Made by a program: the position numbers and the translations under genes | Shown here: positions 43,975 through 57,322 of the stretch, in pieces | How the letters are laid out: every line of letters starts with the position of its first letter | Position numbering within the stretch: the stretch's first letter is position 1 | The notes under the pieces: model-generated | The model's input: the letters and a program-made list of their open reading frames with translations, nothing else | Told to the model about the DNA's origin: nothing | The model's database searches: none | Assembly (NCBI RefSeq): GCF_005239225.2 | Contig: NC_133301.1 | Location: forward strand, 439,001 to 503,000 | Reading direction: 5' to 3' | DNA from: Populus alba | Lineage: Eukaryota > Streptophyta > Magnoliopsida > Malpighiales > Salicaceae | DNA: 64,000 bases

Positions 43975-46900
43975 TCAAAGTGTGTAATGTTGTTGAATTG
44001 TATCGATGTCTAGTCCCTTCAGCTTCACCACTGATTCCACATGCCCCTTGAGGGTGTTCAGCTCCCTCAGCCTGCGAAGAAACATTATTTATGAGTGCGC
44101 AAAAGGTCACAGCTTTTTAGCTCCCTGATTCTTTGTGGAACATGGCTTGCTTACCTTGCCATCTCAGCCCTACGCTTGGCTTGCTCTGCGATCTCGGAAA
44201 GCTCCCTGTAACTACTCTTGTCGGAAAAGATAGTGTTGGTCTGAGCGGGTTGGAGGCCATGGAGGGTCCTCTGAGCTGTGGCCCACTGAGCTTCTCTCTC
44301 TTCTTTCCCGTAGTCTTTCTTTGTAGTAAAGGCAGTCTGTTACAAAGAAGGTAGCAAATGAGCAAAGAAAATGAGCCGAAAATCAGACTCGGACTCGGGA
44401 TTTTGTTTATGAAATAATATATATACCTTGTTCTCCAAGAAATTATCCCAAGCCTTCCCACTCAAGATATAGCGGATTGCAAATTTGAGAAGATCAAGGG
44501 GCAGATATGTCACCAAGCTAAATAGCCAGATTACTCCAGCCCATCCCCAGCCGCACCCCTTGATGTGTGCAAAACCCCAGTTTGCGTAGACTGCTATCAA
44601 TGTCGCAATCTGTCATCCATAGAGTGGCAATGTATTAGGTTTCACTAATAATCAAGAGCATGGTAGGGAGCGTTGTTTTAAGTAGCGATTGGCGGATAGG
44701 ATGAATCCTTACCAGCTGAGCGACTACAAACGCACTGACAAGAAGAAGTCCAGGACGTTCAACGAAAGACCAGCTGCGGGATCGTGTGACGAAAATGAGG
44801 GCCTGGCTCACAATACTCACTTGCAAGTACAAGGCCGCCATCATTTCATATTTGCTATCTCTCAGTGATCTTACGCCAAACTTATCCTGTGTTACGAAAA
44901 TCATATAAATATATAAAATCTGAATAAAGGGAAACACAAACTGACAATGATATTGTATGGTATTCTTACTGAGAAGAAGTCTGTGTCTTTCATAATCCAG
45001 AAGAATAATACTGTCATTAGGGCCAGGTAACCTCCAAGCACAACACCAGTGCTAAATATCTCTTTAAGTTTCCAACTGTCTGGCAGTGGAGATGGCTTCA
45101 CTCGATCCTTTGATATTGTCATGATTGTTCCTGGAGGTTTGATAATGCTAATTCAGTTCGTGGTAATTTGTGAAAAGAGAATGATGTAAATTTACGAGGA
45201 GGTTTGCTAGAGATCTCACCGTCATTTAGGATGGCAATGATCAAAACCATGAATGGAGCGAAGTCAAATTTCCATATCAGGGCAATAAACATGAAGCCAA
45301 ACTGCCATGGAAAGAAAAGAGAGAAGGACATGATCAAAACAGATGTCTCGAGCAGATTAGTGATGGAAAGATACATTCATGGACATGTTGGTACTTACCA
45401 CAATACGAATGGTAATTGAAACTGCATATATCTGCAAAAGAGAACGGTCAGACCAGAGTGAGTTAGACACTTGCAAATTCAACAACAGTGAACACAGCAA
45501 TAAAACAAGCAGAAGATGTAACCAACAGTGTAGTTCTTCATCCTTTGGAATATAGCCCTGCTGGTCAGCACTGCACTTATAATAACACTAAGTCCTGGTT
45601 CAGTGAGGACAATGTCGGAAGCGCCTCTGGCAGCATCAGTAGCATCAGCAACAGCAATTCCAATATCTGCTTTCTTCAGGGCAGGGGCGTCATTAACACC
45701 ATCTCCAGTCATTCCACATATGTGCTTCCTCTCCTGTAGCCTCTTAACAATTTCATATTTATGTTCTGTAAAAATGAATAAAAAGGTGTTAAGTCAAGAC
45801 TAGGAAACATGATAAAAAGTAATAAAAATTTGAAAGATAATCATGTAAGAAAATAATGGATGTCAATAAAAATCATGCTCAAACAGTGAGGGGACAAGGG
45901 GGCTGAAGAAAGATCACAATCTTGTACATGCTGACAAAATTAATTGCGACGGTGACTTTTATCATTTGGAAAAATTAACAAAATAAAAATATGCAAATTA
46001 CCATGATATGGAAAAGAAAACGAGTGCAAGTGCATTTTGGAAAAAGAAAAGGAAAAAAAAAAAAAGCATCAGTGTTAGGCAGCTGACTTCACCTGGAAAA
46101 ACTCCAGCAAATCCATCAGCCTTTTCAATCAACTCATCCACAGGGAGGGCTGCAATGGCAGCATCCTTATCTTGGCCGAGCAATGAAGAAGAGGGGTACA
46201 TGTTTGTTCCCATTCCAAGCCTCCTGCCAGTTTCCTTAGCAATTGCGAGCTGATCCCCTGGACATTGAGGAAACAGCGAACAAAGCCTAAGCAATGGCAT
46301 AAGAACAAATTTCAAAATGAGAATGAAACAAGACTTACCAGTAATCATCTTAACATTAACACCAAGGTGGAGAGCTCTTCTAATGGTTTCAGCACTGTCG
46401 TGCCTGGGAGGATCGAACAAGGGCAGCAAACCAGCAAGCTGCCATGGTGCCCCTGGAGCATCTTTTGATTTCTCAGGTACTTCCTGCATCCATTTCATTG
46501 AAGGAACGAAACAATAAGATCAGGCTTGTTTGAGTAGCATGGTGACAAGATGTAGATAAACACTAAACTGCAGACCTGTTTTGCAACAGCTAAAGATCGA
46601 AGTCCACGTTCAGCAAACTTGTCAATCACAGAATGAACCTTCCTCTTAACATCTTCCTTGCAATTGCATAGAGTTAAGATCTGCATAGAAGTACAAATAG
46701 GGAATGAGTTACTAGTTATTACTTTGAGTGCTGATCACCGAGTTGGTAAAGGTAAAAGCATCATACCTGCTCAGGGGCACCCTTGCTAGCCCGGTGCCAG
46801 TTTCCATTACTATCAATGTAAGTCAGAGCAGTCCTCTTGTCCACAGGGTTGAAAGGAAGGAAATGAACTTCTCTGATCCCAGCTCGTGCCTGCCAAACAA

Positions 46901-49354
46901 TAATGAAAAGGACTATTACTTTAAGTTCTGATTTTTTGCGCAACCTCAGATTCAGAGATCTCGGAGAAAACTGCATTAAAGCAGATATACCTCCTTTGGG
47001 TCAGCAAGCATCCCAACAATTGCAGCATCAATGGCATCCTGATTTTCCGTCCTGGAAGCTCTCGCTGCAAGAAGCATAACATGCTCCTTCTCCACACCCT
47101 TTGCAAACACTTCAATCAAGCTCCTGTCAACAGAAAGCTTGTTCAGAGTGAGAGTCCCAGTCTTGTCACTGCAGAGAACATCCATTCCTGCCATTTCCTC
47201 GATGGCAGTCATTCTCTTGGTAATGGCACCCTGTTGAGAAAGTCTATGGGAACCAATAGCCATGGTGACAGATAAAACAGTTGGCATAGCAATAGGAATT
47301 CCTCCAATCAAGAGAACCAGCAAGTTGTCAATTCCATCTCTGTACTTGCGCTTTTGTATTGGGTACATGACTACAATCTCAATGATTATTCCAATAGCGA
47401 TTGAGCAAATACAGAAATTACCAATGGCAGTAAGAACTTTCTGGAAATGTCCAACTTGATTGGTGCTGTCCACGAGATGGGCAGCCTTTCCGAAGAAGGT
47501 GTGCACACCGGTGGCAATCACAACTGCTTCAATTTCACCTTGTTTACATGTTGAGCCAGAAAACACTTCATCAGAGGGGTTCTTGGTGACAGGAAGTGAC
47601 TCCCCTGTAAGGGCAGATTGATCAATCTTCAAAGGATCACCCTCAAGAAGACGGGCATCTGCAGGAACTATGTCTCCCAATTTAATGCTGATAATGTCTC
47701 CTGGAACCAAGATTGCAGCGTCTTGCTCGCTCCATCGGCCATCTCTCAGAACCTGAATTATTTTCAGACATAAAAATCAAATAAAATAACTAGTAGTAGG
47801 TAAAAGCTAAAGCATGCAAGCAGAGCCAGTGAAGTGCAGTTATCACCTTTGTTTTAGGAGCAAGACCAGCCATGAGGGCTGCCGCCGCATTACCAGCATT
47901 GTTTTCCTCGATGAAACTAATAGTGGAGTTAATAACCAGCAAGACAACGATCCCGACAAAGTCCTGCCAATCTGGAGGTCTTCCATCACCATTTGCCAAG
48001 ACTATGGCCATCAACGCAGCAGCTTCCATGACCCATGACAACGGATTCCACATAAATCCCAGAAACTTGAGAATCTTGCTCTCCTGTTTTTAAACCATGA
48101 AAGCTCAAATTTAACACGAACTCCATAGAACTGAATCAGACTACTATCAATACATTTTTCTTCCATTTTTTGATTCACTAATGAATTGAAGATTACAAAA
48201 ATTAACCTTTTTCTCTTCTAGTTTGTTTGGTCCAAAAACTTGAAGCCTGTTGGCTCCTTCGTCTGAAGTAAGACCTTCCCTTGAACATTTGAGCTGCTCA
48301 AACACTTCCTCGATAGGAATCCTCTCCTGCGAGCAAAATATTAACATTAACTAAAATTAACCAAGAAAATCTTTGCATAATGAGACACCATGTACCTTTC
48401 TACAGTATTTTACTACAATATCATCACTCCTTCGTACATTATTCCATCCAAAAATCTAACTGACAAGAGTACATATAACATTTCATAGCAAAAGTCTGCA
48501 ACTATTGTTTATTTTTTAATGCCATCAATAGAATTAAAACTTTTTTTTTTCTTTCTATTAAGCAATCCAATATCTTTTGAATATGGAAACTTGTATTGAC
48601 AATTAGTATTAAGCTCTGTCCAGCTACATCATGCACAGCAATTTCTAGAGTTAAAAAATCAAAATGGGAAGAAGCCCTTCATTTTTCAAAAGCTAACAGC
48701 CAAATCACTATGTATCAGGTTGAGCTAAGCACTCCTCTAGGTTCCTCAGATGTGAGCATGAGCTAATACTGGGCAATCAATCCAACACACCAAACGACAT
48801 TCATTTTGTCTCCAAAGTCTCCAGCATTAAAAAACTCATTTATCAACCAACTTGCTGTGCAAACACCAAAATGTAGAACAGCTGTAGAGTACCAAAAGAT
48901 ACAAATTCACGACTGCTCAAATGATGCAAAAAAAAAAAATGGAGATAACATCATATTTCAATTGCCAAAATATAAGGAAACAAACGTTCAACATGTGTGT
49001 GTGGGCGCGCGCGTGTATAACAATAACACAGGATGATCATACCAAAAAACACATAAATTATGTGTTTGACTATAGAGCAGACAGGTTTAGTAACACTAAG
49101 GGTAATCATTACACCACACGCGCCAAGATATTTATGATATGCTATATAAAAATAAAAAAAAATAAAAAAAATATTTCCAAAAAATATTAAAAAAAAAAAA
49201 AAATTTATACCATAATAGTAAACATACCTTAAGTACTTTAACATGAGTTGACACCATTTAACCAAAAAAAATTATAAAATATTGTTTCTACGAGAGTCAA
49301 CTCTCCTCGTTTTTTTGGGAAATGTAAGATCAGATTTTTAATAATAGTGACTCT

Positions 49355-49410
<56 letters not shown>

Positions 49411-49904
49411 CAAAATAATCGCCGTGATGACATGCAAAATAAGTGACGCCTCCGATTTGATTAGATCTTTTGTTTTACTTAAAGGGACCGAAAAAATTAA
49501 TTTTTTCATTCTCCTTGAAAATACTTATTATAAATTTAAAAATCTTCGAAGCTGGAGATTAAGATTAATTTGTGTAAAATAAATTAAAATTTTAAGAAAA
49601 AAGAAGCATTATTTAAGTATGAACTGAGGAAATGAACTGATTCTATATTGTTAAAAATAATCTAGAAAAGAAATCACCATGAACAAACAAACATAGTTGA
49701 AATTCTTTCATTTTCTCGGAAACCAAACACATGCACATGTAGAGATGAAAGGAAGAGGAACACAGAAGGTAAACAGTATCATTACATTTTCCATCGCTTT
49801 CTCAGTAACCGAACACACATGCAAATGAAAAAGAGAAAAGGAAATACCAGATCAACAGACTCATTTTTTATCTCTTCTAGGCTGATCCCGCCCTTACTAG
49901 ACAT
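43975..49904 (-). CDS. AHA: Plasma-membrane H+-ATPase (P3A type)
   Basis: Sixteen exons: 49848-49904, 48207-48326, 47847-48083, 46991-47752, 46767-46889, 46576-46680, 46339-46483, 46093-46257, 45527-45765, 45399-45431, 45220-45301, 44970-45130, 44713-44886, 44427-44609, 44155-44336, 43975-44071. They encode 954 residues, normal for AHA pumps. It exports protons using ATP and energises the plasma membrane. TGES is at about 187-190, the phosphorylated Asp of DKTGT is at about 334, and GDGVNDAP is at about 592-599, with ten membrane segments. The C-terminal regulatory domain keeps [24 protein letters not shown] and a penultimate Thr for 14-3-3 binding; the last residue is Leu rather than the common Val. 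It most resembles the AHA1/2/5/8 subgroup. Intron 1 is long (1.5 kb). Confidence 0.96.
49359..49406. repeat. (AT)n microsatellite in H+-ATPase intron 1
   Basis: An uninterrupted AT run of 48 bp. Confidence 0.95.
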
Positions 49905-50260
49905 TCCTCCTCCTCGCCTTAATTTCCAAAAATATATATTAATAAAAAAAAATTCAAGAGACAGTTACAGACTCGTAATAATATTATTTGCTATCGAAAA
50001 TGACAGTAGCGAAAGAACTGAGTGTTTTCTACTTTTTTTTTTTTGAAGAAGAAGAAATGATGAAGAAGGCGAGGAGTAGTAGAGGTGGACGAGTTGGAAT
50101 TTATACCGAGAATGGAGGGTGCGGCCTACGTGGCAGGGGGTTTGTTGGTTTTGTCTAAATAGAGATGCCACGCGCGGGTTTTTATGACGAGTGGTTGTTA
50201 GATTTGAGAGAATCTCTCTCTCTCTCTCTCTCTCGCGAAACTGGTACCGGTCATGCTAAT
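49905..50260 (-). promoter_or_regulatory. Leader and promoter of the H+-ATPase gene
   Basis: Directly upstream of the ATG on the minus strand. It has an A-rich stretch, and a (CT)n run at about 50,212-50,234 which reads GA on the gene strand. Confidence 0.5.
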
Positions 50261-53200
50261 CAACCAGCAACTTAACCAACCCGGATTTGGATCAGTTTAG
50301 ATTTAAAAAAAAACGATCTTGTTAAGAGTTTCTATTGAACTCAATCTTTAACATGTTGATTTTTTAAAAAGAAATTTCTCAAAACAATAATATTTTAATC
50401 TTGAAAAAATTAAATCTTGTTTTTAGTTGATTTATAGATCAAGTTTTAAAATAATATTATTAAATATAAATAAGTAAGATTTGATCAATTCGAGATAATT
50501 ATCAAGTTAATTAATAAATTCAAATTAGATTAATTATTAATATTGTTAAGAAAAATAACTATTCATTTACTTCATTAACAATGGTGAATCCTCCAAGAGG
50601 TTGGGGAGGGCATCAGCCTCCATTGCAAAAACAAATTCTCAAGACTTTTCGAGCTGAATTTAAAATTAAAATAGTTTATGATTTATTATGTTGGATTGGA
50701 GCCTAGTATAAATTAGAAGTCTACTTCAACTAATTTTGTGGTTTTACTTTAATATTCTAAATTTTTTATTTTATCATTTTTCTTTAAATACCCTTTAAAT
50801 GAATGATATTTGAGAGAGAAAAAAAATAGTTGGTATGGCTATAAATACTTAAATAGTCAAAGAATCCATAGAAATCAGAAATATTTGGAATCCGTCTCAA
50901 AATCTTTTTCTTCACAAGTCAAATTAAAAGCTTTCAAGCTTGTAAATTTATATTCAAAGAAAATATTATAATAAAATCTACTAAGATCTCATAATCTAAA
51001 TTTAAAATGTTAATAGAATTTGTGCACGTGAAAGAGATACGAAGAGTTTTCATCTAATATTTTATATCTAAATTTATTGCTATAATTTTATTAATTAATT
51101 TTAGTGTATTTTTAATAAATAAAATTTGTTTGTACAGTATAGATATTGAAATCCTTGTTATTCTTAAGGTATTCAATTGTCTTGTATCTCAAAACTAATT
51201 AGCTTTTTCAAGGATAAAAACCCCCCCTTCAATGTTTGTATATCTAAGTGATTTTGCTAGCAATAAAATATAAAAATTTAGCCTAATGTTTCCATTTTTT
51301 CCAATTACTTTTTTCTCACTCACCATGTCAAACAAAAAAAATTATTAAATTAATTACTCCTTGGCACTAGAGTGACAAAAGAACTCTAGTGTGTTTGGTT
51401 TGAAGGTGTAGTATTTTTTTTTTTAAAGTACAACATTCTTTAAATATAAAACAAACATTCAAAAGCTAAAAAAAAGCTAAGGTATTGGTCTAAAAAAAAA
51501 CCTAAAGCTATCTCCTTTTCAAACACATTATTTAGGAGTGAATATTTTTGTCCTGTTTGGTTTTTTTTTTTAAAGCAACAAAATTGAATTTAAAAAAAAA
51601 AATCGAAACCAAATCAATTGCTTAGAAAAAAAATTGATTCAAATCAGTTTAACTTGATTTTTTTAGTTTTTCGGTTTGGTTCATTTTTTTTTTTATTTAG
51701 GTTTGGTTCGGTTCGGTTTTTTTGGTTTTCAAGCGAATAAAACGGAATCGAATTGGTCGATTTTTTTTAAAAATTTAATCTATTTAATCAGTTTATTTAT
51801 TTATTTATTTTTAATATTTTTAATTTAATTAGTTTTTCAATTTTTTCCGCTGATCCCTACAATTATTATCCTAAAACACCGTCGTCTCTTAACTTGCCAT
51901 AAGAGGAGCGTGTAATTCAATCGTCGGTACCGCGCACGTGGACTGAAACAAATAAAACAAGCCTCAAAATTCCTAGCAGTAAATCAGTGCGCAATCTCTT
52001 CTTTTCCCATTGGTCGTCTTTGAGATGATTACGTTTCAAACTATGGTGGCTCGAGGTAGGGAACCTCTGTTTCCTTGAGGACCCAAATTTACTTCATAGG
52101 TTGGTTGTCTTCTTCTGTCCCCATAACCACCATAAGTTTCCAACACCTTGCGTTGTTATTGGATGATTTTAGAGATAAGTTTTTTTTTTTTTTTTAAGGA
52201 TTTTGTGTGGTTTTGATTTGATTCAAGTACAATGTTTTGTCATTACCGTACGTTTGTTTCCTTGGATCGAAGGTTTCTGGGTACTTTTCAAATTTCAAAG
52301 ACCTTATGTAATCTGACCCCAATCCTGTATAAATTTTTAAAAATATATATTTTTGATTGTTTTAATATCATTATATTAAAACAATTTAAAAAAATTAAAA
52401 AAATAATTTAAAATTTTAAAAATAATAATTCAAACAAGTTTTTAAAACGACCCGAGAGATTTCAATGGAAAGCACCACGTGGGTGGGTGGGACCCGAACC
52501 CGGAAATGGGAAACCAAGTGATTCCCAAAGAGCTGACTCATCTTTCCGATCAGATCCCTGAATGTCTAGATCAGGATGCCAGAGAATGGCCTAACGGACG
52601 GCCTTGAATACGGATCCAAATTGAAATTGTGCTTCAAAAAGATGGTGGGGGCCACTTTGGCTTATACCTCACTGTAAATTTATGGAAAATAAATTTAACT
52701 TTGAAAATTCATGCCATTTGATTCCATTTCACACGTGACAGGGATTCGACTTTTAACTTTGAAAATGCATGCCCCCCCGCCCTTCTTTCTTCTCCGTGTT
52801 TTGTCTGGTCTCTCGAACTTCAATTTCTCGTGAGTTTTTGAGCGAGTTTACTTCTTGTGGTTTTACTCAAAATAAAAAAAAAAAATTAAAAAAAATAATC
52901 ATCAATTCACGAGTGGTTAATATTAATGATGATTAGCTGAAAATTATGAGAGTTAAATTATGTAATTATTGCAACATTCATCTCTCCCTAATATTTTTTT
53001 ATTAACATTATATTTAGATTAACTTATGTATATCTTGATTAATTTTATGCATTCTAAAATTAATGTAAATTTCAATATATTTGAAATTTATAATAATCAA
53101 ACTATTTTTTTTTTTTGAAATAAATTTAAAATTTTATCCTTTGTCTTAGAGCATAAGAACTTATCTAGCTTTTTTGGATGAATATTAATCTATAAAATAA

Positions 53201-53344
53201 GAGTATCCGATGCATGCCTCGTAAGCGCAGGTATCAATCAACCAATCAATCACCACATGTTGTTCTCAATTATCTTCAACTTTACAAGCCTTTCCAAGCT
53301 TCGATGACTCTGGATTTTAGGCTAGATTGTTGCGGTCATTGCAA

Positions 53345-53345
<1 letters not shown>
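50261..53345. other. AT-rich intergenic region
   Basis: No supported gene. A stretch near 51,590-51,850 is rich in GGTTTGGTTCGGTT-like simple sequence. A segment near 52,330-52,440 weakly resembles the core of the MITE-like repeat. Confidence 0.5.
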
Positions 53346-53378
<33 letters not shown>

Positions 53379-53409
53379 AGGTTAGGTTAGGGTTATGGTT
53401 AGGGTTAGG
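53346..53409. repeat. (TA)n run next to telomere-like repeats
   Basis: A TA run (53346-53375) is followed by about five imperfect units of GTTAGG / GGTTAGG. The plant telomere unit is TTTAGGG, so this is only telomere-like. Confidence 0.7.
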
Positions 53410-54192
53410 CCCAGTCACGATCACGGAAATGCCACTTGATAATTGAGTGCACAGTCAAAAGGAGCCGTACAAGAGGTACTTCCTTGTTTTATTTTGGCTT
53501 AAAAAGTTTGACAAATATTACCAAATTAATTGTTATTATTAAGAATATTAGCAGCATATTTTATCTTTTGAAAGTGGAGCTCTGTAGATTTGACTAACAT
53601 GTCTCTTTCGCTTGACCCTCTAGAAATGGTCGGTTGGAGAATTGATACCTTCTCATGTCAATTTTTTTATTGTTTTTTAAATAATAAAATTTAAAATTCT
53701 AGGTAGAGGTTGAACTGCTGGTTGAAAATTCCAAGATGTTTTTTTTTTAATATATTAAAATATTTTTTTAATTTTTAAAACTTAATTTTAATTTATATTA
53801 AATACAAAAACATTAAAAAAAAATTAGATCAAGCAAGAATAAAATAATCCTCTTAAAAAGTAAGGCACCAACAAGATTTTCATAGATTGTGCTTCTTGCA
53901 AGTGGAGGATGACAAGACCTAAATCATGATTTGATAATAAATCCATGCAGCATCTGAAAGTATTCCCCATGGGAACCTAAAAGACTTAGCTGTTGGGAGT
54001 AGCTAATTAGCTAATAAAAATATGATAAATCAATCCCAATTATTCTTCTTTATTAATATATATGCTAATTTGCAAAAGATTTTATATACTTCCCATGCTA
54101 TTTTAAGAAGAAAAAAAAAACCCAGCTTAATTTGTTTATAGTCTTGCGATGCTTGTTTGGATCTTGGAGTTTGTTTTCCATGTGAATTTTCT
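53410..54192. other. Intergenic, no gene seen
   Basis: AT-rich sequence without recognisable features. Confidence 0.5.
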
Positions 54193-54366
54193 ATGAAATT
54201 ATCATCTCATGTAGGAGACAAGCAAGTAGTGGGCAATGTTGAAAGAAAGAAAGAGAAGGAGAGAATCATTTTTACACAACAGCAAGCTCACAGAGCATTA
54301 CAAATGGGTTATATTCCCCCATCAGCAATCAGAACCATCCTAAATGGCGAGGACTGTTTTCATTAA
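54193..54366 (+). CDS. Small hypothetical ORF (57 residues)
   Basis: Open frame from ATG 54193 to TAA 54366. The product is basic in the middle (ERKKEKERIIF) and has a helix-like part (QQQAHRALQMGYIPPSAI). I do not recognise the family. It could be a small gene, the last exon of one, or chance. Confidence 0.25.
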   Translation: MKLSSHVGDKQVVGNVERKKEKERIIFTQQQAHRALQMGYIPPSAIRTILNGEDCFH

Positions 54367-55307
54367 TGTACGCAGGAGAAGGTTATGGTCCATGATTTTG
54401 GTTCTCCGTTAGGGTCCACCCTTCTACTTTTAGGGTTTTGAAAAGAGCCTTTTGACCATTTGAACAAATGAGAGATGGACACGGGTTGATATGGAAGCTT
54501 AAAGTGAGCAGACAGAGATTAATGGAGGTGGTGAGGAAAGTATGAAAGATGCGTATTGTTCTTCTTTCAAGTATGTACACCTCATCAGAGAGATTCTTGA
54601 GAGCTGCCTCACGTAGTTTTTATCATTTTCCTAAGACTAGAGAGGTCGACTCTTTTTGCATGCAGTCATTGACTTACCCTGGATTTCAAGGCACACCGCG
54701 AGGCACACCGCAGGTTGCACCATAACAGAAACTTCTTTTTTGATGTTTTTGTTGCTAAAACGCAGGCGCAACCGCAGTGCTGAGTGGCTTTTTCCAAAGA
54801 AAAGTCAGAATAATAGAGTGATTTATCTACTTTTTTCTCCTCTTGGGCATGGCCCTACTTAGATTCCAAGCTCCAGCAGGATATGGAGTTGATGCAAGGG
54901 ATAGCAGACACCCACTTTGGAAAGTGGCTAGAGCACATATACCTATCTCCCCCCACCCTAACTCGAAGGGACTAAAATCTCCTTCACAATAAAATAAAAT
55001 AAAATATAAAGAGGAGACACAATTAGGGTTGGATCTGAGCTAATGCCTAATCCTTTGTTGATTGTCATATTTCTTCATGGTAGCAGGTTGGTGGGAGTTG
55101 GGACCATGCATGTACCTCTGTATTAAGACAAGACATCAAGATTAGGGCAAGAAAAAGGAGTCGGATACTGGACCAGATATCCAATACAGAGTCCCACTAC
55201 CCTCATATTCGACCTTGCAATGCTTCTCTCTTTTTATTAAAACTAATTCCCATATGACTTTTTAATTTTCTAAAGATAGCTTTAATACATATCTTCTTCA
55301 TTAAGTA
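54367..55307. other. Intergenic, no gene seen
   Basis: No family-level signal on either strand. Confidence 0.5.
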
Positions 55308-55598
55308 TGTCAAAGAACTATTTCAATTTAATAATTTAAATTGTTAGATAATGTTCTAATATATAATTTATATTATTCTCTAACATATCCATTCAGGTGA
55401 AAGTTTTTTGACCTTGAAACTTGCACAAGTTTACATTACCTTTTGCTTAATTTTTATTAAATAAATAGAGATGGTGAAATTCAAACTCATAACCGTTTAA
55501 TTATCAAGGCTCTGATACCATGTCAAATAACCATCTTAATCTAATAGTTTAAACTATTAGGTAAAGTTTCAATATATAATTTATATTATTCTTTAACA
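55308..55598 (-). mobile_element. TRIM (miniature LTR retrotransposon)
   Basis: A 291-bp element with two short LTRs, 55522-55598 (5' LTR on the minus strand) and 55308-55385 (3' LTR). Both begin TGTTA(A/G)AGAATAATAT and end TTTGACA or similar. The primer site TGGTATCAGAGC, complementary to initiator tRNA-Met, directly follows the 5' LTR (55510-55521). A perfect 5-bp target duplication AAGTA flanks the element (55303-55307, 55599-55603). It has no coding capacity, which fits TRIMs, elements moved by other retrotransposons' enzymes. A clear polypurine tract is not seen. Confidence 0.88.
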
Positions 55599-55603
55599 AA
55601 GTA

Positions 55604-56515
55604 GATATAGTAAAAGTTTAAACTAATATTATTAAATTTGGTATGGTAGGCCAACTCGAGATCTAGTTGATCAAAACTTGAATCGGTTCAAATTTATTAA
55701 AAAAAAAAATTAATCTGATTAAAACTTTATATTTACTTGTTAAAACCTAGTTCTCACAGTTTAAACAAATGTGGTTAAACTTTTTTTTTTCTCTCTTGAA
55801 GGTTTTGTATTCAATTTTATTATATATATGTAAGAAAAAAACCCTCCAACTAAACTATTTAACTAGGGGTGTGATATTACGAGTATTAATTAGCTGTGGA
55901 GATTTTCCATTTCTTGCAATAGATTATGAATCGACATGGATGATCTTCAAGATATAAATGATTAGCTAAAGTATTTCTGAAACCGTGAAAGGATCCCTTG
56001 ATTGCTCACGGGAAAGGACCAAGCATGACAATCAAAGGTTAATGAGAAGCCTTTTTCTCTATAGAATTGATTGGAGAAGACACGTGAATGTTCATGAGAC
56101 AAAAACTAAATAGATTTAAAAAAAAAATTAATACATAATAAATCTTGTTCTAAATGTTAACCACCACTCAGAGCATGCCAGGTAGAGCTACAAGACTCTA
56201 TAGATGCATGCCATCACATGTTTGTCTCCCTTCCTCCATGGATTCAAAGCTACAAATTAAATTGCGTCCATCACGAGCAGAGAAGTGACGAGCAAAATGA
56301 CATGCAAAGGGAGGGGCTAGCTAGTTGTGGTGTAGAGCTGCTTCCATGTGACATTGTCACGAGCATTAATGCTTCATATCCACATGTATTAAACACCCCC
56401 AAGAACCAAAATCCTTGTCGAGGATCAGTCCTTGTGAAATTAGAGATCTCTTTTCATTATCTTACAAGAATCTGAGCTAAAAAACAAAGGGCTGTGTCTG
56501 TCTCCCTGCGCGTGC

Positions 56516-56565
<50 letters not shown>

Positions 56566-57322
56566 GAGGGAGGGAAGTCATGGAAGGTATGATTTCTAAT
56601 AGTGTCCATGGAAGACGTACTAGAGATTTAAAGTCGAAGATTTGGTATGGCTTTTTGCTATCGGCCATTTCCTTCTCTAGTGGATGGTGATGGTGATGGT
56701 GATGGTGGCAAGGAGTGGACAGACCCTATAAAGATAGGGTCTTCCTTACACTATAGCACCCAAAGGCCAAATGAATACAATTAGAAAATTAACAAAGAGC
56801 TTGCTTGCGAGCTCTGCATGTGAATAGCACTTGTATAGCAAAACAAAAGGTTCTCCATTTTTGTTCTCAGAGTCTACTAATTGGACTCGGATGCTGTCAC
56901 TATTCTTCCATATGATTCACTAAAATCTTTTTCCTTCACTTTTTCTACCATCCATTTCTTCAACTCTTCTTGAAAATCCATGACAGATGGATGTCCTTTT
57001 CCACATTTAATTTCCCCATTTTCTGGTGGTGTAAGTGTTGCAGCACTGCATATACAGTCTCATATGCTATGAACAGCAGATGTGCAGTACTGGTTATCTT
57101 TTTGTGTTCCTTTTCTCCCCTACTGGCCATATGCCGCTGTAGCTGACTCAGCAGGCAAGATAGTGATCCAATAAATGAAGGGCGATGATTTTTTTTTTCT
57201 TGAGCTACATAGCAGGGACCAAGCCAGAACAGGAATCCAAATGGTTAATGCAAACCCAATTTAATAAATGTTCAAAAGAGATAGTAATCCCAAGCAACCA
57301 TTCTTCAAAGAATTAACATCAA
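55604..57322. other. Intergenic region downstream of CSN5
   Basis: It holds a (GA)n microsatellite at about 56,519-56,562 and a short TGATGG repeat at about 56,684-56,707. The end next to CSN5 is probably its 3'UTR. No gene is seen. Confidence 0.55.

Noticed and set aside
46008..48093. Several plus-strand ORFs across the H+-ATPase gene
   Set aside because: All overlap minus-strand exons of the pump and have no independent support.
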